Assembly: GCA_050084515.1 (NCBI GenBank)
Contig: CM114272.1
Span: 30,814,001 to 30,878,000 of the forward strand
Origin: Blasia pusilla
Taxonomy: Eukaryota > Marchantiophyta > Marchantiopsida > Blasiales
Length of the DNA: 64,000 nucleotides
Direction of reading: 5' to 3'
In this document: positions 11,263 through 23,035 of the stretch, in pieces
Layout: each line of letters starts with the position of its first letter
Numbering within the stretch: the stretch's first letter is position 1
Notes under the pieces: generated by a model
The model's database searches: none
Told to the model about the DNA's origin: nothing
What the model saw: only the letters and a program-made list of their open reading frames with translations
Program-made: the position numbers and the translations under genes

Positions 11263-12374
11263 GGTTCTGGGAAATCCACATCCACACGAACAGGTCAATG
11301 GTCACGAAAGGTATCTGCTCCACTGTTAATTCCGGGTGAAGAATCTCTGCGAGCACCACTTTGCGCAGCCGATGTGAACTTCCGCACTTACCGATCTGAT
11401 GTGGTCCGTGTTTCGATTTGGGGCCCACATCGAAGGAATGAATGGTGAACGTTTTTCAATTTGAAGCATACCCAGGGTCTCCTTTCACAGAAGGTACAGA
11501 AACAACTTGACAATGTTGTCACCGTCGTCAGTGCAAAGAACGGTGTGGGGATATTTGTGGAACGAACAATTGAAACACATCATCACACTTCTTTCCGTCA
11601 TACATTCCTACGATCTTTCAAGGCTATTAGGCTAATAATAAACGTGCACCCAACCACTGTGCGCAAGTACAGACACTTCATTTAAATATGATATGCAAAA
11701 GTGGTACTTTTGCTACAAATTTGGTTGTGCACTTGTCCTTATGATTGTGAACACCGAGGATTCTACAAATAAAAATCCACTCTCTAAGATTAGGACGGAA
11801 TCAACGATCCTTAACGAAACCAACAACTACGTCGAACTTCGAAGTGGAGCACTGAGCTGCAAGGATATGCACGTTAAATGTATCTGGTTCGTCATATCCA
11901 TGCGAATGAAACCACTGTTTTCTTTTTTCTAGAAGCTTATCTGCATTTTGTTTTGGTCATATATTATAAATATGGCAGTAAAGTTTGGACACTTCCGTTT
12001 CATTTCACACATCCTGTCTTCTCGATTCTTGAACCGAGCAAGGTCAGCACGTTGTCGTACTCATTACTCAAATCCGTATTACACAAGAAGTTGAGAGAAC
12101 ACATATGCAAGAGATCTCTGTTTCCCAAACGAACTGTCATTAAATTCATTTTCTTCATTCCCGAGTAGCGTTTCAGGACAGGGGGGGGCTATTTCGGATT
12201 CCTGAAAGAACCCGGATTTCCGGAACTACACTTCAGTATAGACTTCAACTTGACCCAGTAACGCTTTCGAACGGGAGTCCTTGGCCCCAGGGGAACCATA
12301 ATAATTGCACTTCTCTTCCGTGCTGCCCAGGAATCAGATTCATGGCCAGAGAGAGGAGCTGAAGGAAACAAAAT
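11263..12374. other. spacer between relic E and copy C, no gene recognised
   Basis: This stretch is AT-rich with no family-like reading frame. A run of eight G's sits at about 12181. The open frames at 11693-12168 have no motif I can assign and are broken. Confidence 0.45.
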
Positions 12375-14148
12375 CTAGACACTGGTGTTAAGATTTTGAT
12401 GTTGATGCAGGAGGACGGTATCCAGCCAGCTCCTTCCGTCAAGGCCGAATTTCCTGTATTCATTCAAAGAAGTTCCATACTCCACTCCCTGGTATATAGC
12501 TGGATGATCTTCATCCAGAAGCTCTGGAAGAGGTTCTACGAATACTTCAGACCTCAAATCGTGGAACACCGCCAAAGACGTGCGTACAGCGTGCTCGTTC
12601 ACAATAGCTCGATGCACGACGCTTTTATATGTCCCATTGCTCAAGATCTGAAAATCAAGATGAGCTCGAAAGATCAGTGACACATCAGAACCATAGAGAT
12701 CTTCCAGTAAATATGAAGATTTTGTCAACGCAAGTACCCCATCCCAGCCACGTTCGAGAAACAGAATGATTGAGCACTACATGCCTTGACATTAAAGTGT
12801 AGTTAATCGAGGACGACACAGTTTAAAATAATCCAGAAGACATAGACCTGCTGAAGAAAGGGCTGAAACTGACCACCTCACCCTTTGACTCGTGCAGTGA
12901 GCAAGACGAATTTAGAAAATCGAAAGAGAAGGGAATCACCTCAAGCATGTTCCCGAGGACAATGATAACGGAATCCTTCATGGGCTTCACGGTGATCCAT
13001 TGTCCGCTTTTGTAAACTTGTAGGCCAGGGACCTCATTCTGGACGAGAATCGTAGGCATACCATGGTCCGTGTGATGAGTCAAACCAAGCACTCTTTCCG
13101 GTTGAGGGCATGGTGGGTAGTAGTTAACTCTCACCACCACAAGAAGTTCCCCACCTGCGGCCTCTAGTAAACGGTCCGGATGAAGCCCAAGTCCCGGGGA
13201 CAACGCATTCCGCAGTACTCTTCTCACCAGGTTTAACGACTGTTCCCCAAATTCGGTCAAGGTTTCCCTGTGATTGCCATACGAAAACCGTCTGTCAAGT
13301 TCTGCAAATATGCAGGAGACTTCGCAAGAAAATCCCAGATGGAGAGAACTTCAAAGCCGCACCAGAAACAGACGCTAGAACGAGCTCCTGCAAGAGAAAT
13401 ATGTGGTGCTTTACGTCTGCTAGAAAGGTAGCGACCTAGAGGGTGGCGGTCCAGATTTTCAAAGCGCCAGCAACAAGGCCATCAAAAATGAATTTCATAC
13501 ACTTAATAATAGACAACCGTTTCAGTCTCGAGACTGAAACTCCCTGGTCACCTCAGAATTGAAGAGAGAGCGAATCGACTATGTTGTGCAGAGAATTTCC
13601 AAATGTGCGAGAAAACACCTATAATCCTGAGGCCATTTGGTGCGCGGCTGAGGATCTTCTCGGGATGGCACGACGAAGTGGAGAAGACAATCGGTCCAGT
13701 CGCGGGTGCCATCTCTGGGACTGAAGACCATTTTGTCAGTAACGACATCATCCTTGTGCATGCTGAAGTAGCGGGCACTCAAATTCGCCGCACGCTCCAC
13801 CAGTTCCTTAGATATCCCATGGTTGAATGCTTGGAAAACTCCCCACTCTGTAGATGCTCTAACAATCTGTTCGGCTGCATCTACAGCTGCCATGTCGATC
13901 ACCGGAACCTCTTCACCCACAGAGTCAGCTGTCACTGCGAGGCCTTGCACAGGCTTCACGAAGAGTGCAGGAACTTCTTCCAATTTCTCATCCACGAAAC
14001 TTTGCACTGAAATGTCCATGCGCAGCGATGGCTTGGCCACAGACTCGTTACCTTCTGCAGAATTCACCACACCTTCGGCGGCATTCCCCTGAAACGCACA
14101 ATCTCCCATGTGTTCCCTCGCTTCCTCGCCAGCGCCTGAGACAACCAT
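12375..14148 (-). CDS. 2-oxoglutarate/Fe(II)-dependent dioxygenase, copy C (intact)
   Basis: Exon 1 14148-13619, exon 2 13267-12940 and exon 3 12647-12375 join to a 1131-nt frame of 376 residues, normal for plant DOXC enzymes. Introns are 351 and 292 bp, GT-AG, phase 2 then phase 0. DIOX_N spans about residues 45-165 (SVQSFVDEKLEEVPALFVK; WGVFQAFNHGISKELVERA). The catalytic fold has NYYPPCPQPE, iron ligands His242 and Asp244 in HTDHG and His298 in SVVHRAIVN, and 2-oxoglutarate-binding Arg308-Ser310 (RTS). The start is the Met that aligns with copies A and D; an upstream in-frame Met at 14250 would add 34 unconserved residues. No signal peptide is visible, so a soluble cytosolic enzyme is likely. 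The substrate cannot be told; flavonoid, hormone and DMR6-like dioxygenases share these motifs. It is flanked by relics E and B and copy A on the same strand. Confidence 0.88.
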
Positions 14149-15639
14149 GATTCTTAGAATTCCACCCACCCAGACAGTAATTGGTATGTTAGCTCGCTCG
14201 ATCTGATGCACAAATTGTTGTTCTTGATGTCCTTCTGAACGGAGACGCACTAATCAGCGAGGCCATTGACAAACCTCTTCCCTCACACACTTGTGGAAAT
14301 ATCGAGCTATGAACTGTTCCCAGCCACTCTAGATTCATCCCCTCACGTACATACATTAAAGCTGTGATATCGGCATTGTGACATGCCACAGGTTTACAAG
14401 TCAAAACTTTTAACAAATCTTTTTACAAACTTTCTGACAAATCTTTTCGATAGGAAATATTTGTGTGAAACATTTACTATCTATGATAAGGATAAATGCC
14501 AAAAGATGCCTCCATTGCGAGTTCATTTTTTCTAAGAGTGGCTAATTTGCAAATACACTTCGCGTGGCTCCATTGCGACTCCACGCAACTGTTGAAGTCG
14601 TCGTTTGCGAGTTGGTGTAGCCGCTTGGAAATTACGAGTGCATAGACTCACATTGAGCTCGCAATATAGTCCCAAAAGTGATCACAAGTCGGGCTTGCAA
14701 TCTGATCGCAAATTGAGACTTCTAGGAGTGGTTGTGGACAACAACTTGGGAGTGAAGAGATTCGCACGATACTCGCACTTGATGGTCGCGATACAACTCG
14801 CAATGGGCTCATACTAGACTCAAAAACTCGAAATGCCATCACTTACCCCCCACGCACCTCAATTTTTGCCTCATTTTTTACTTTTCGCCTTAGGATTATG
14901 CTAGAAGGACATTTAGTGTCCTTCCTCTCATATGTGGTAAATCCCTTCCCCTTTCTAGTCTCATGTTCTATCATTTTTTCTCCTATGTTGGCATGGGTGT
15001 AGAGAATGGGGGGAAGGTTCTAGGAATGGTTTGGGGAGACCACTCATAGAACCTTGCCCCCATTCTAGAATTCATGATGGGCAGTTAGAGACTTTCATTG
15101 TAGATATTCTTGTTGGGTGGGGTTAGAGTAATATTGTTGAGTGGTAAATCTGCAAATAAGTGGAGCATTGTGGCAGAAAATTATGCACTCCACATGACAG
15201 AGTGCTAAGAGCGCATAAGGGGCGCAAGTAGGGCTCATGGAGGAGGCAGTGGTGTGCCTCTCCCAAGCAAGGGGATTGGGTCTACGATTCAACTCTAGGT
15301 CCACTACCACACACGATAGTTTGAGACAATGAGGCAATGGCTCTAGAAGTGGGGTCAGCTATGGCCCACAAGGCAACAACGGCTCCATATGTGAGGGCAT
15401 TTCAGACTCGGAAGTTTAAGGTCTGGCGTGGAGCATTACATCAAACGCCTCAAGTTATTCGATAACATTAAAGGCTAAGAACTTTCTTGGTATGATTGCG
15501 TAGCATGTGTGTGAGTAGTGCATGGTTTTGTGTGATGTGTGGGTTGGCTAGCCCACGATTATTATGTCATCCGAAACAAAATTATGGTCAAGCGTTGGAG
15601 TGACGCTTCTAATTCCCTAAAGTGCATACATGGAGTTCC
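14149..15639. other. intergenic: family 5' flank, then dispersed repeat and a hairpin
   Basis: The first ~100 bases align with the upstream flanks of the other dioxygenase copies. From about 14470 to 14830 lies a TCGCAA/TTGCGA-rich block resembling sequence at 23950-24310 and 24680-25090, including a shared AGGAGTGG / CCACTCCT segment. A 20-bp inverted repeat with one mismatch lies at 15003-15022 and 15047-15066. The open frame at 15539-15766 has no firm family match. Confidence 0.45.
15003..15066. repeat. inverted repeat (hairpin), 20-bp arms
   Basis: Arms 15003-15022 and 15047-15066 pair with one mismatch around a 24-nt loop (left arm AGAATGGGGGGAAGGTTCTA). It may be an end-to-end MITE remnant; no target duplication was found. 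Confidence 0.6.
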
Positions 15640-16063
15640 CTTGTTAAAGATTCCTCCTTACCTTACGCCGCAAAAAAGCTCGTTTTTTAGATTTGACCAA
15701 GTTTTTGTAAAGGCTCGTCATGAGGAGCCGACTTGGGATATCCATAGATTTGTCCAACAATTGTAACCTTGCTTGCTTGCTTGTACTTAGAGTCAAACCA
15801 TCCGTTACAAAGGAGCCTTTTAGAAATTCAACTATGGTTTCAAGAAAAGAACTTAGATGCAATGATTTTGAGAACTTGAGTTGGTTGGAAGCTTGCAGTT
15901 TTTGGATCATGACAATGTGAGTCAAGAGTTTTTGTAAATGTACCATATAAAGAATCTTTTTGCAAGGATCTAAACGAATTTTGGGAGAAAAAAAAACTGA
16001 TTGACATGATGAGAATGGCTTTGTATTCAATAATGAAAGAGTAAACCAAAGAGGAGCATGATC

Positions 16064-17060
16064 TCATTTAGGTTGAGGTTCTAAATTTTCAAATATAGAG
16101 ATATAAGAGCTATTAGTGGATGAAGAAAGAATATAGTCGATGGTTCTAGTGCTAGTAGGGCAGAAGCAGATATTGGAGTCAGAGTTGGGAAAACCAGATG
16201 CTCCATTGAGAACTTTTAAGTGGCTCCAAAAGTTTAAAAAATCCTCTTTCAAAGGATTAGTCGAAGGATTCTAAGAGACTCTAGACCATGGTTGCACAAA
16301 AATGGAAAAGTCCTTCCTTAGTACGGACATGGACGGACAAGTCCAGACATATCGACAGACATGGATTCCAAGAGGTGGGACCCACACTTATAGTCCATGA
16401 TGGAAGGCAAGGCAAGAATGAGTGGAGCAATGAGGGAGGAGGGAGTGGAGGTGGAGGGAGGAAGAAACGAGGGAGTATGGAACATGAAGGCAAGTAAGGG
16501 GAAGGAGAAAGAAGGAAAAGATGGGGCCCATATGGACAAGTCCTTCCATAGAACGGACATGTCCACGGACATAAATTTTGTCCACATGCAACCTTGCTCT
16601 AGACCATAAAAATCATCTAGTTCTTCAAGAAGAGGAGATGTTAAGGAGTCACTAAATTGGGTAAATTGAGCAGTATATACTATACAAGCATTGAAATCCC
16701 CCACTAGAAAGAATCCACCTTTGCTTTGATACTTGAGAACATATGTAATAAGAGGATGAAATTGTTGATTCTTACTACAAGTGCGCGTTGAGTAGATATG
16801 CATGGAAAGTGATGCAAAATAATATACTGCCAAAGAATGATAATCTCCAACCAAACCAAGACGTAGCCAATAATATTGGCTCCCAATATCTTGATCTTGT
16901 AGATGTATGAGATGTATAAATTCATACTTCATGTAATTAGTGATACCTCCATAACCCCTTCCCGCTTGTTGCCTTCGTCTGTTATATGTTGATCCCACCA
17001 ACCCTTGTAACTTTCCAATGGCATTGCTCTTATAGTCCCATGTCTCCACAACATTGATGA
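16064..17060 (-). pseudogene. LINE ORF2 endonuclease relic (EEP fold), interrupted
   Basis: The minus strand reads NRRRQQAGRGYGGITNY, then FFLVGDFNACIVYTAQF with the GDFNA signature of endonuclease/exonuclease/phosphatase domains. After the MITE comes FWSHLKVLNGASGFPNSD and RTIDYILSS, matching the ILNG...IDYVL C-terminal part of LINE endonucleases. This domain nicks target DNA for reverse transcription in autonomous LINEs. The MITE splits DDFYGLE from the rest. Taking the MITE and one copy of the 8-bp duplication out leaves homologous sequence running across the gap, with one further base-level frameshift that predates the insertion. Confidence 0.75.
16287..16596. mobile_element. hAT-like MITE, copy 1 (310 bp)
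   Basis: The ends are CATGGTTGCA (left) and TGCAACCTTG (right), imperfect terminal inverted repeats. Identical 8-bp flanks CTCTAGAC lie at 16279-16286 and 16597-16604, the target-site duplication length of hAT transposons. Inside each end are repeated GGACAAGTCC and GGACATGTCC palindromes, a likely transposase-binding pattern. There is no coding capacity. It lies inside a LINE endonuclease relic. Confidence 0.88.
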
Positions 17061-17277
17061 TGCCTACCTTCTTCCAAACAGGTAAAGCACTCTAGTACTT
17101 TGTTATTTTAAGACCTTGTATTATTATTCCACATCAAGATTCTTGGATGCTTGGATTGCTATGTTGATGAATTCCGCTTTCTTTGAGTAATGATCGCTGC
17201 AACATCGTGTAGAAAAGAAATAAACTTGCTTCTTGAGCCTCTTTAACCTTAGCAAGCTTCTTCTACCTACCTTCAAC

Positions 17278-17840
17278 TTATAGAGGTATAAGATCTGGAT
17301 TCAACCATATTCTTCTTCCTTTGCGAATGGCCTTGTTAGCCATAGTAGTATCGCGTTGAGTTTGATCATCAAACTTAACGAGAATAGCACGAGGTTCTGT
17401 GCCCTTTTTTCCCAATGAAAAAAGCTTGAGCCAAGTCGAAGTTCTCAACACCAAGTGTATCAACCAAGAACTTGGTGACAACATTCTTCATCTCTTTATT
17501 TTTTGTTTTCGGCAAATCTTGAGATTCTCATGTTCTTCCTACGTGCAAATTGGTTTTCTTTTTCTACCTCTTGCTCTTAGAAGAAAGAGATGCAAGCAAC
17601 CTTTGTAGCTTCAACAAAGGTTCAAATATGATTTCATTTTTCACTTCCAAAGTTTCAAAAACCTCATGCAATTCTCAACTATTGATAGTTCCCGCTAATG
17701 ATGATGCCTTCTCTTGAAAATCTGCGACACAGTTAGAAAGATCCATTATCACAATTGAACCACCTCTCCATATTCTTCAAGATCTCTTGCATTGCTTTCA
17801 ACTCTCTCATTTGAACATGCAAGGTTTAATTGAGAGGTTT
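17278..17840 (-). pseudogene. LINE ORF1-like relic
   Basis: The minus strand first gives helix-rich, probably coiled-coil sequence (MRELKAMQEILKNMERW; LHEVFETLEVKNEIIFEPLL). Next comes ENQFARRKNMRISRFAE, close to the RRxNLRIxGxPE signature of L1 ORF1 proteins. Then follow FLVDTLGVENFDLAQAF and, after a frameshift, PRAILVKFDDQTQRDTTMA and RKGRRIWLNPDLIP, the RNA-binding-like part. ORF1 proteins bind the LINE RNA during retrotransposition. Stops near 17690 and 17560 and at least one frameshift make it nonfunctional. Confidence 0.65.
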
Positions 17841-17934
17841 GTACCTTGAATTCTCATCAGATCTCTTTCAATTCATGCTAGACGACTTAGACAAGATTCA
17901 AAATATTGTCTTAAGTTGTCATCATGAAATGAAA

Positions 17935-19580
17935 TTCAATACATCCCAGATGTTGCACGACCTCCACTCCTCAAACAAGGAAGAGCAGAATCCCAAATGT
18001 TACACAACTTCTTCTATGTGAATTCATTGTGCTTCAACTTTATAGAGATAGGGCTTCTCCTTACCATCCAGATTCCTTGCAAATTTCAGCTACACATGAC
18101 AATCCATCACAAAGATATGGCCTTCCTAAGATTTTGAGCCCTAATCCTCAAATGTAGAATAGTAGAATCTCAAATGTCACACAACTTCTTCTTTGTCATT
18201 GGGATTTTGTTGAAATTTTTAAGGCTAGGCATCACCTCAACCAACATGTTCCCTACAAATTTCTCCTTGATATAACACTCCGCCATAAATATATGGTCTC
18301 CGCAAGAATTTGACCTCCAATCCTCAAATTAATGTAGAAGAGCAGAATCTCAAATATCACACAACTTCTTCTCTCTAACTTGGTTTTTTGAAGATTTTTT
18401 AGGGCTTGAACACCATATACTTCCACCAATAGGTTTCTTATAAATTTGAGCTTCACATCACTCCGCCACAAATTATGGCCTTTGCAAGATTTGGATCTCC
18501 AATCCTCAAATGGAGAATAGGTGAATCTTAAATGGCACAAAAATTCTTCTCTATGACTTAAATTTACTTGAAATTAAAAATTATAAGGTGCCTCCTTAAC
18601 TTCCATGTTCCTCGCAAATTATAGTTTGTTATCACACTCCAGTTCAAAGATATGGTCTCCGCAAGCTTTTGACCTCCAATCCTCAAATCTAGAAGGGCTG
18701 AATCTCAAATGTCATACAACTTCTTCTTTGTAACTTTCTTTTGCTTGAAATTTGTATAGCTAGGGCTACTCTTTAATTGAAAATTTTCTTGCAAATTTTA
18801 GGTTGACATGACCCTCCATCAGAAAGATATAGCCTCCCTAAGATCGAGACCTCTAATCCTCAAATGTAGAATAGCAGAATCATCTTCATGTGACTCTCAA
18901 CCACAAAGCTATGGACTCCATAAGATTATGACCTCCAATCCTAAACTGGAGAAGAGCAGAATCTCAAATGTCACACAACTTCTTTTCTCTAACTGGGTTT
19001 TTTTAAAAATTTGTAATACTATGATTTCACCTCCATTTCTACTTTTCCTATAAATTTTAGCTTAACATCACACTCCACTAAAAAAGTATAGCCTCCGCAA
19101 GATTCTAACCTCCAATCCTCAAATGTAGAAGAGCAAAATCTCACATGTCACACAACTTCTTTTCTCTGACTTGGTTTCATAAGAGATTTGTTGTACTATG
19201 GCTCCACCTCTATTTCCATATTCCCTAAAAACATTAGTTTGACACCACACTCCACCACAAAGCTATGACCTCCCCAAAATTATGATATCCAACCCTTAGA
19301 TATAGAAGAGTAGAAGCTCAAATATGAGACAACTTCTTCTCTATGACTTAGTTTTGATTAAAATTGTACCTCTAAGGCACCACTTGAAACACCACATTCC
19401 CTGAAACTTTCAACTTGATATAACTCTTCACCATGGCCTCCGCAAATTTCTAATCTTAAATATCACACAACTTCCTCTTTCTTATTTGGTTTTTTCAAAA
19501 ACTTGTAGGACTAGGGTGCCATCTTCACCCACATGTTCCTTGGAAATTTTGTCTTGACATAACACTCCACCATTGTAATT
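17935..19580. repeat. tandem array of about 177-bp units
   Basis: About nine to ten diverged copies follow one another. The segment CACACAACTTCTT (or a variant) recurs near 17999, 18178, 18359, 18533, 18708, 18973, 19150, 19325 and 19467, spacing about 175-181 bp except for deletions near 18880 and 19400. Other shared parts are CCTCCAATCCTCAAATGTAG, AGAATCTCAAATGTC and CTATGGCCTCCGCAAGAT. Copies are too diverged for recent amplification. The array begins immediately 5' of the minus-strand LINE ORF1 relic. Confidence 0.88.
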
Positions 19581-19925
19581 CTCCAACTCACGGAACCATT
19601 CTAGAGTTGCTCAAAGGTAGAATGCCCTGCGAGGCCTCTCCTCTTCCTTTGTATATTTAGAGATAGGACAAAGTAGCTCTTCCTATCCTTATGCCACGTG
19701 TCATGTTCTCATAACATGAGAGGATCTCTTTTGGACTCTAATGTTCTTACCCTATCTTCCCCAACCTCATCCTTATCTCACTTTTCACTAACCTTTGGCC
19801 CTACTCTTATCTTTATCTCATGTATCTTGTCGTTTCTCTTTTTGGTTGATTTTTTCTCGCTTCTGCGTTGCATGTCATAGATTATAACTTAACTATGACT
19901 AAAAAATGATGATTACAACCACAAA
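19581..19925. other. spacer, nothing recognised
   Basis: Pyrimidine-rich plus strand between the 177-bp array and a partial LTR. No reading frame with a recognisable motif. Confidence 0.4.
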
Positions 19926-20997
19926 GATATGGCCTCCGTAGGTGACAATAGGAAGTATCACCGGAGTCAGAGATTGCATATTAATTTGGTTCATGAATAT
20001 CTCCCCAAAGTAATAGATAAGATAAGGAGTAAACCAATGCCTATCTACAAAGAGAACCTTTCCATGATAGAGGTTAAGAAAAGGAAAGTCAGATACGATT
20101 CATGCTCCACCCATATTCATTATTAATAGACATTCTCTATCTTCCTCTCTTTTTCTACATAAATTCAGGTCATAAGTAGTTGCCACATGCATATATTTCT
20201 TTGGATTCATAGAGGACAAGTTTCCTACTTTTGGCTTACACTTGTTAATCTTTAACTCCTCAAGAATGGATTATGGTAGAGTTGCTCTCCCAAGAGGGGT
20301 AATTCACTCTCAATGGAAAACTTTAAGTAACAAGTCCAAATCCATATACTATTCCAAGAATGACATAGAGAACTTCTCTAAGATAACAAGCCTCTCCAAA
20401 TAGTCATCTCCACATATATTAGACTTTTAAAGAATAGATTATGACCAAATCATTCTCTCAAGAGGGATAATCCACTTTCATTGGAAGAGCAAGCAAACCC
20501 AATGCCATCTATTCAAGAATGACTAGAAAAAATTAAGAAATGAAAGTCAAAGTGTTAAACCCTTGAAGGTCCCTCCTCTTTATATACTCATAAGGAATCT
20601 ACAAATATATAAAATAAAGTCAATCTTATTTTATGCCATACGGCTTTCTCTCAAGGCTTAGTCAATCATCTTTGGACACAAGTAGATTACCTTTTATCTC
20701 TTTCTAAAATATCATCATAAAATCATTCCCTCTCATCCTAACTACCCTAACTATCCAAGCCTTGACTTTTTCACCCAGAATGATTATTTAATTTTATTTT
20801 CATTAATATACCGATCCACTACTTTACTCTTATGTTCCTTATATCTCATTTATGACCTTTTTTTTCTTAGAGTTCGGCCTGCACAAAACTTAATGAGGCA
20901 CCATTAAGAAGTCTAAACATGAGAATTTATTTTCTATATAAGTTAATTACTCAATACCTATATAAACTCTTTCTAACTAGTAAAAGTGAAATTTACA
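19926..20997 (-). repeat. partial LTR of family X
   Basis: This stretch is collinear with 61160-62025. Shared landmarks are CAATGCCTATCTACAAAGAG, CTCAAGAATGG...CCAAGAGGGGTAAT, TCTCAAGGCTTAG...CAATCA and the terminal TTTACA at 20997. About 250 bases of the other end, present at 60906-61160, are missing. No internal retrotransposon sequence adjoins it, so it is a truncated solo LTR. Orientation is inferred from the TATA-like sequence in the full copy. Confidence 0.65.
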
Positions 20998-22574
20998 TAT
21001 AGGATCATTCTTCTACACCACAAGGTTGCAAGTGCTGCACTCATAATTGTCTCAGAAGTTGATAATCTAAATCGTAATTTGTGTCTCCAATACGGCTCCA
21101 AATTCTATTTGTAACACTCAAAGTCTAGTCACAATGAGTTGTATTTGACTTTCAACAAACTTGCATTGGACTTAGAATTCTACTACAAAATCGTAAATAA
21201 ATTGCGAATGTAACTTGTAATCCGATCGTAAAGTCTTTTTACCTAAATTTATAAAATTTATAGTTTCCAAATAACAATTTTAATAAATTTATTGAAACTT
21301 CATTCAACATTCGAATCATTCAAGCTGAATCATGCAAGAAAAAAAATACATACATATATATGAATAAATATTGTACAAAATTGATAGTTATGTTGTAAAG
21401 GCTACCTACTTCATTGGTATGCGTCAAATTGGCTATGCATGTAGGGCCATAACAGACCTCTATAGGGTCCATTTCCTGAAGAAATTTCACAAGCAAGAGA
21501 AATATCGTCGCTTCCAATTTTGCAGTAGTAATAGCCATAAAAAATCAGACAACTATTGATAGCCACATGATCTCATGTGGCAACACCTATTACGAACAGC
21601 CTAGTGTGTCCATTGGGTGCACTTTTTGATGAGTACCTTGATCATATTGTGCTTAGATCGGCTAGACGCTTTGTAAGGTCAATCTCCTCATCGTCCTTGT
21701 TCTCGTCCCTAATATAGGAGCCATTATCCGAATGGTACTCTCCTCTAAGAAGTTAATCCAATAAGATATATAGATCCGAAACAATCCATATATGTCAACA
21801 GGCATATCCATCTTAGCATCATTGAAATGTGGTATGTCATGCTACAGCATAATCAGAAAGCGTAGTTAGTAACTTTCTTGAAAATTTAAGACTCTACATG
21901 AATAGTAAAACTTCAAGAACTCACCGTGGATTCTAAGTCATGTTGGCCATAAAAATCTCATCTCTAGTCTTTCAACTCAGCCACTCATCATCCACAACTT
22001 GAGGAGTCGAGGACTCCTCATACTTGATAAATTGCATAAGGTACCCATGCTACATGGTCAATTGAGTATCCTATAATATGAACTAACTATCTCTATACTT
22101 TAATAGAACCATTGGTGCACAAAGAAAGAGATACTTACAAAGAAATGTTGAAATGCCTCCTCTCCTCCGTGATAGATCAAAGGATTGAGTTCCCTTTGGT
22201 ATCTAAGGAAAACGCCATGCCTCTACTAGCTATTTTTGGTCCACTTGCTCTCTTTGCAAGTCTCTTGTTGGTGCTAGCTTCTTGCATCAGATTGATACCC
22301 ATGATGCTTTGTCTCAACTTGTGGTGCTAGTGTAGCCAACACTTATATCGTTTGCTCCTCCTCTGACTCTAGGTAGATCTCCTTGCACTACCTTGTGGGT
22401 TGCTTTCACAGTATGGTAACAACAAGCCAAAGTGACAGAGTGGATCATCATCTACATGCACTACCGCTTCTTAACTCCAAATGGAATCAAGTAAACTTTA
22501 AATTATGCACTCCAACAGAACGGCCCCTATATCTGGTTGATCTAAGTGCCATTTAGACTTGTGCAATATTAGAT
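20998..22574. other. intergenic DNA, no gene recognised
   Basis: AT-rich sequence. The part at 21010-21240 is rich in TCGCAA/TTGCAA-like words shared with the dispersed blocks near 14500 and 24000. Open frames at 21320-21559 and 22112-22330 lack recognisable domains. Confidence 0.4.
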
Positions 22575-23035
22575 GGTCAAGATTGCATAGGGTTGCATCA
22601 TGTCCACGTACTTATGTCCATGTTAGTTGTCCATCATATCCACGTGGGAAATGTTCCTTGCATCCCACACCCATGCCCACCCACTTGTTGTACCCCTTCC
22701 AACTTATCTCTGCACCCCACGACCATCCCTATGTCCCGCCATTCGAGAAGATGCATGGGCTACAACTTCTCTTTTTAAGGCAAGCAGGGGCATACTCCTA
22801 CAGACCTTTAGACAAAAAATAAAACAAAATGGTGCGTCCCCTCTTGCCTTCAAATCCACATTTTGTAACTTGTTGCGTTAACCCCCCAAGCTGGTATCCA
22901 CACTCATTTGCTCCACACCCGAACCCACCCAACACTCACAACCCACCCCCATGCTCCACCCTTATGCGGAAACCTAAGTTCCCGAAAAACACAAGTGTGG
23001 GGGCAAGATGGCATGTCTAGACTTGTCCATTTTTT
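22575..23035. mobile_element. probable decayed hAT-like MITE copy
   Basis: The left part (GGTTGCATCATGTCCACG, CTTATGTCCATG) and right part (ATGTCTAGACTTGTCCATTT) resemble the subterminal regions of the MITE copies at 16287 and 43055. The interior is C-rich. Clean ends and a target duplication were not found. Confidence 0.4.

Larger units (their letters stand above)
15640..17840 (-). mobile_element. L1-type LINE relic (ORF1 and endonuclease), split by a MITE
   Basis: On the minus strand a coiled-coil ORF1-like relic (17840-17280) is followed by an endonuclease relic (about 17060-16605, resuming at 16278-16064). Weakly LINE-like sequence continues to about 15640. No reverse transcriptase motif follows, so the element is 3'-truncated or too decayed to see. 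A hAT-like MITE (16287-16596) sits within the endonuclease. Frameshifts and stops are common. Confidence 0.7.

Noticed and set aside
15539-15766. Possible hAT transposase C-terminal relic (LAHDYYVIRNKIMV)
   Set aside because: Only a loose resemblance over about 15 residues, with nothing supporting it on either side.
18253-18540. Possible repeat protein encoded by the 177-bp array (FEDWRS...LWRS)
   Set aside because: The period is near a multiple of three, but stops occur in most units and the frame does not carry across the array.
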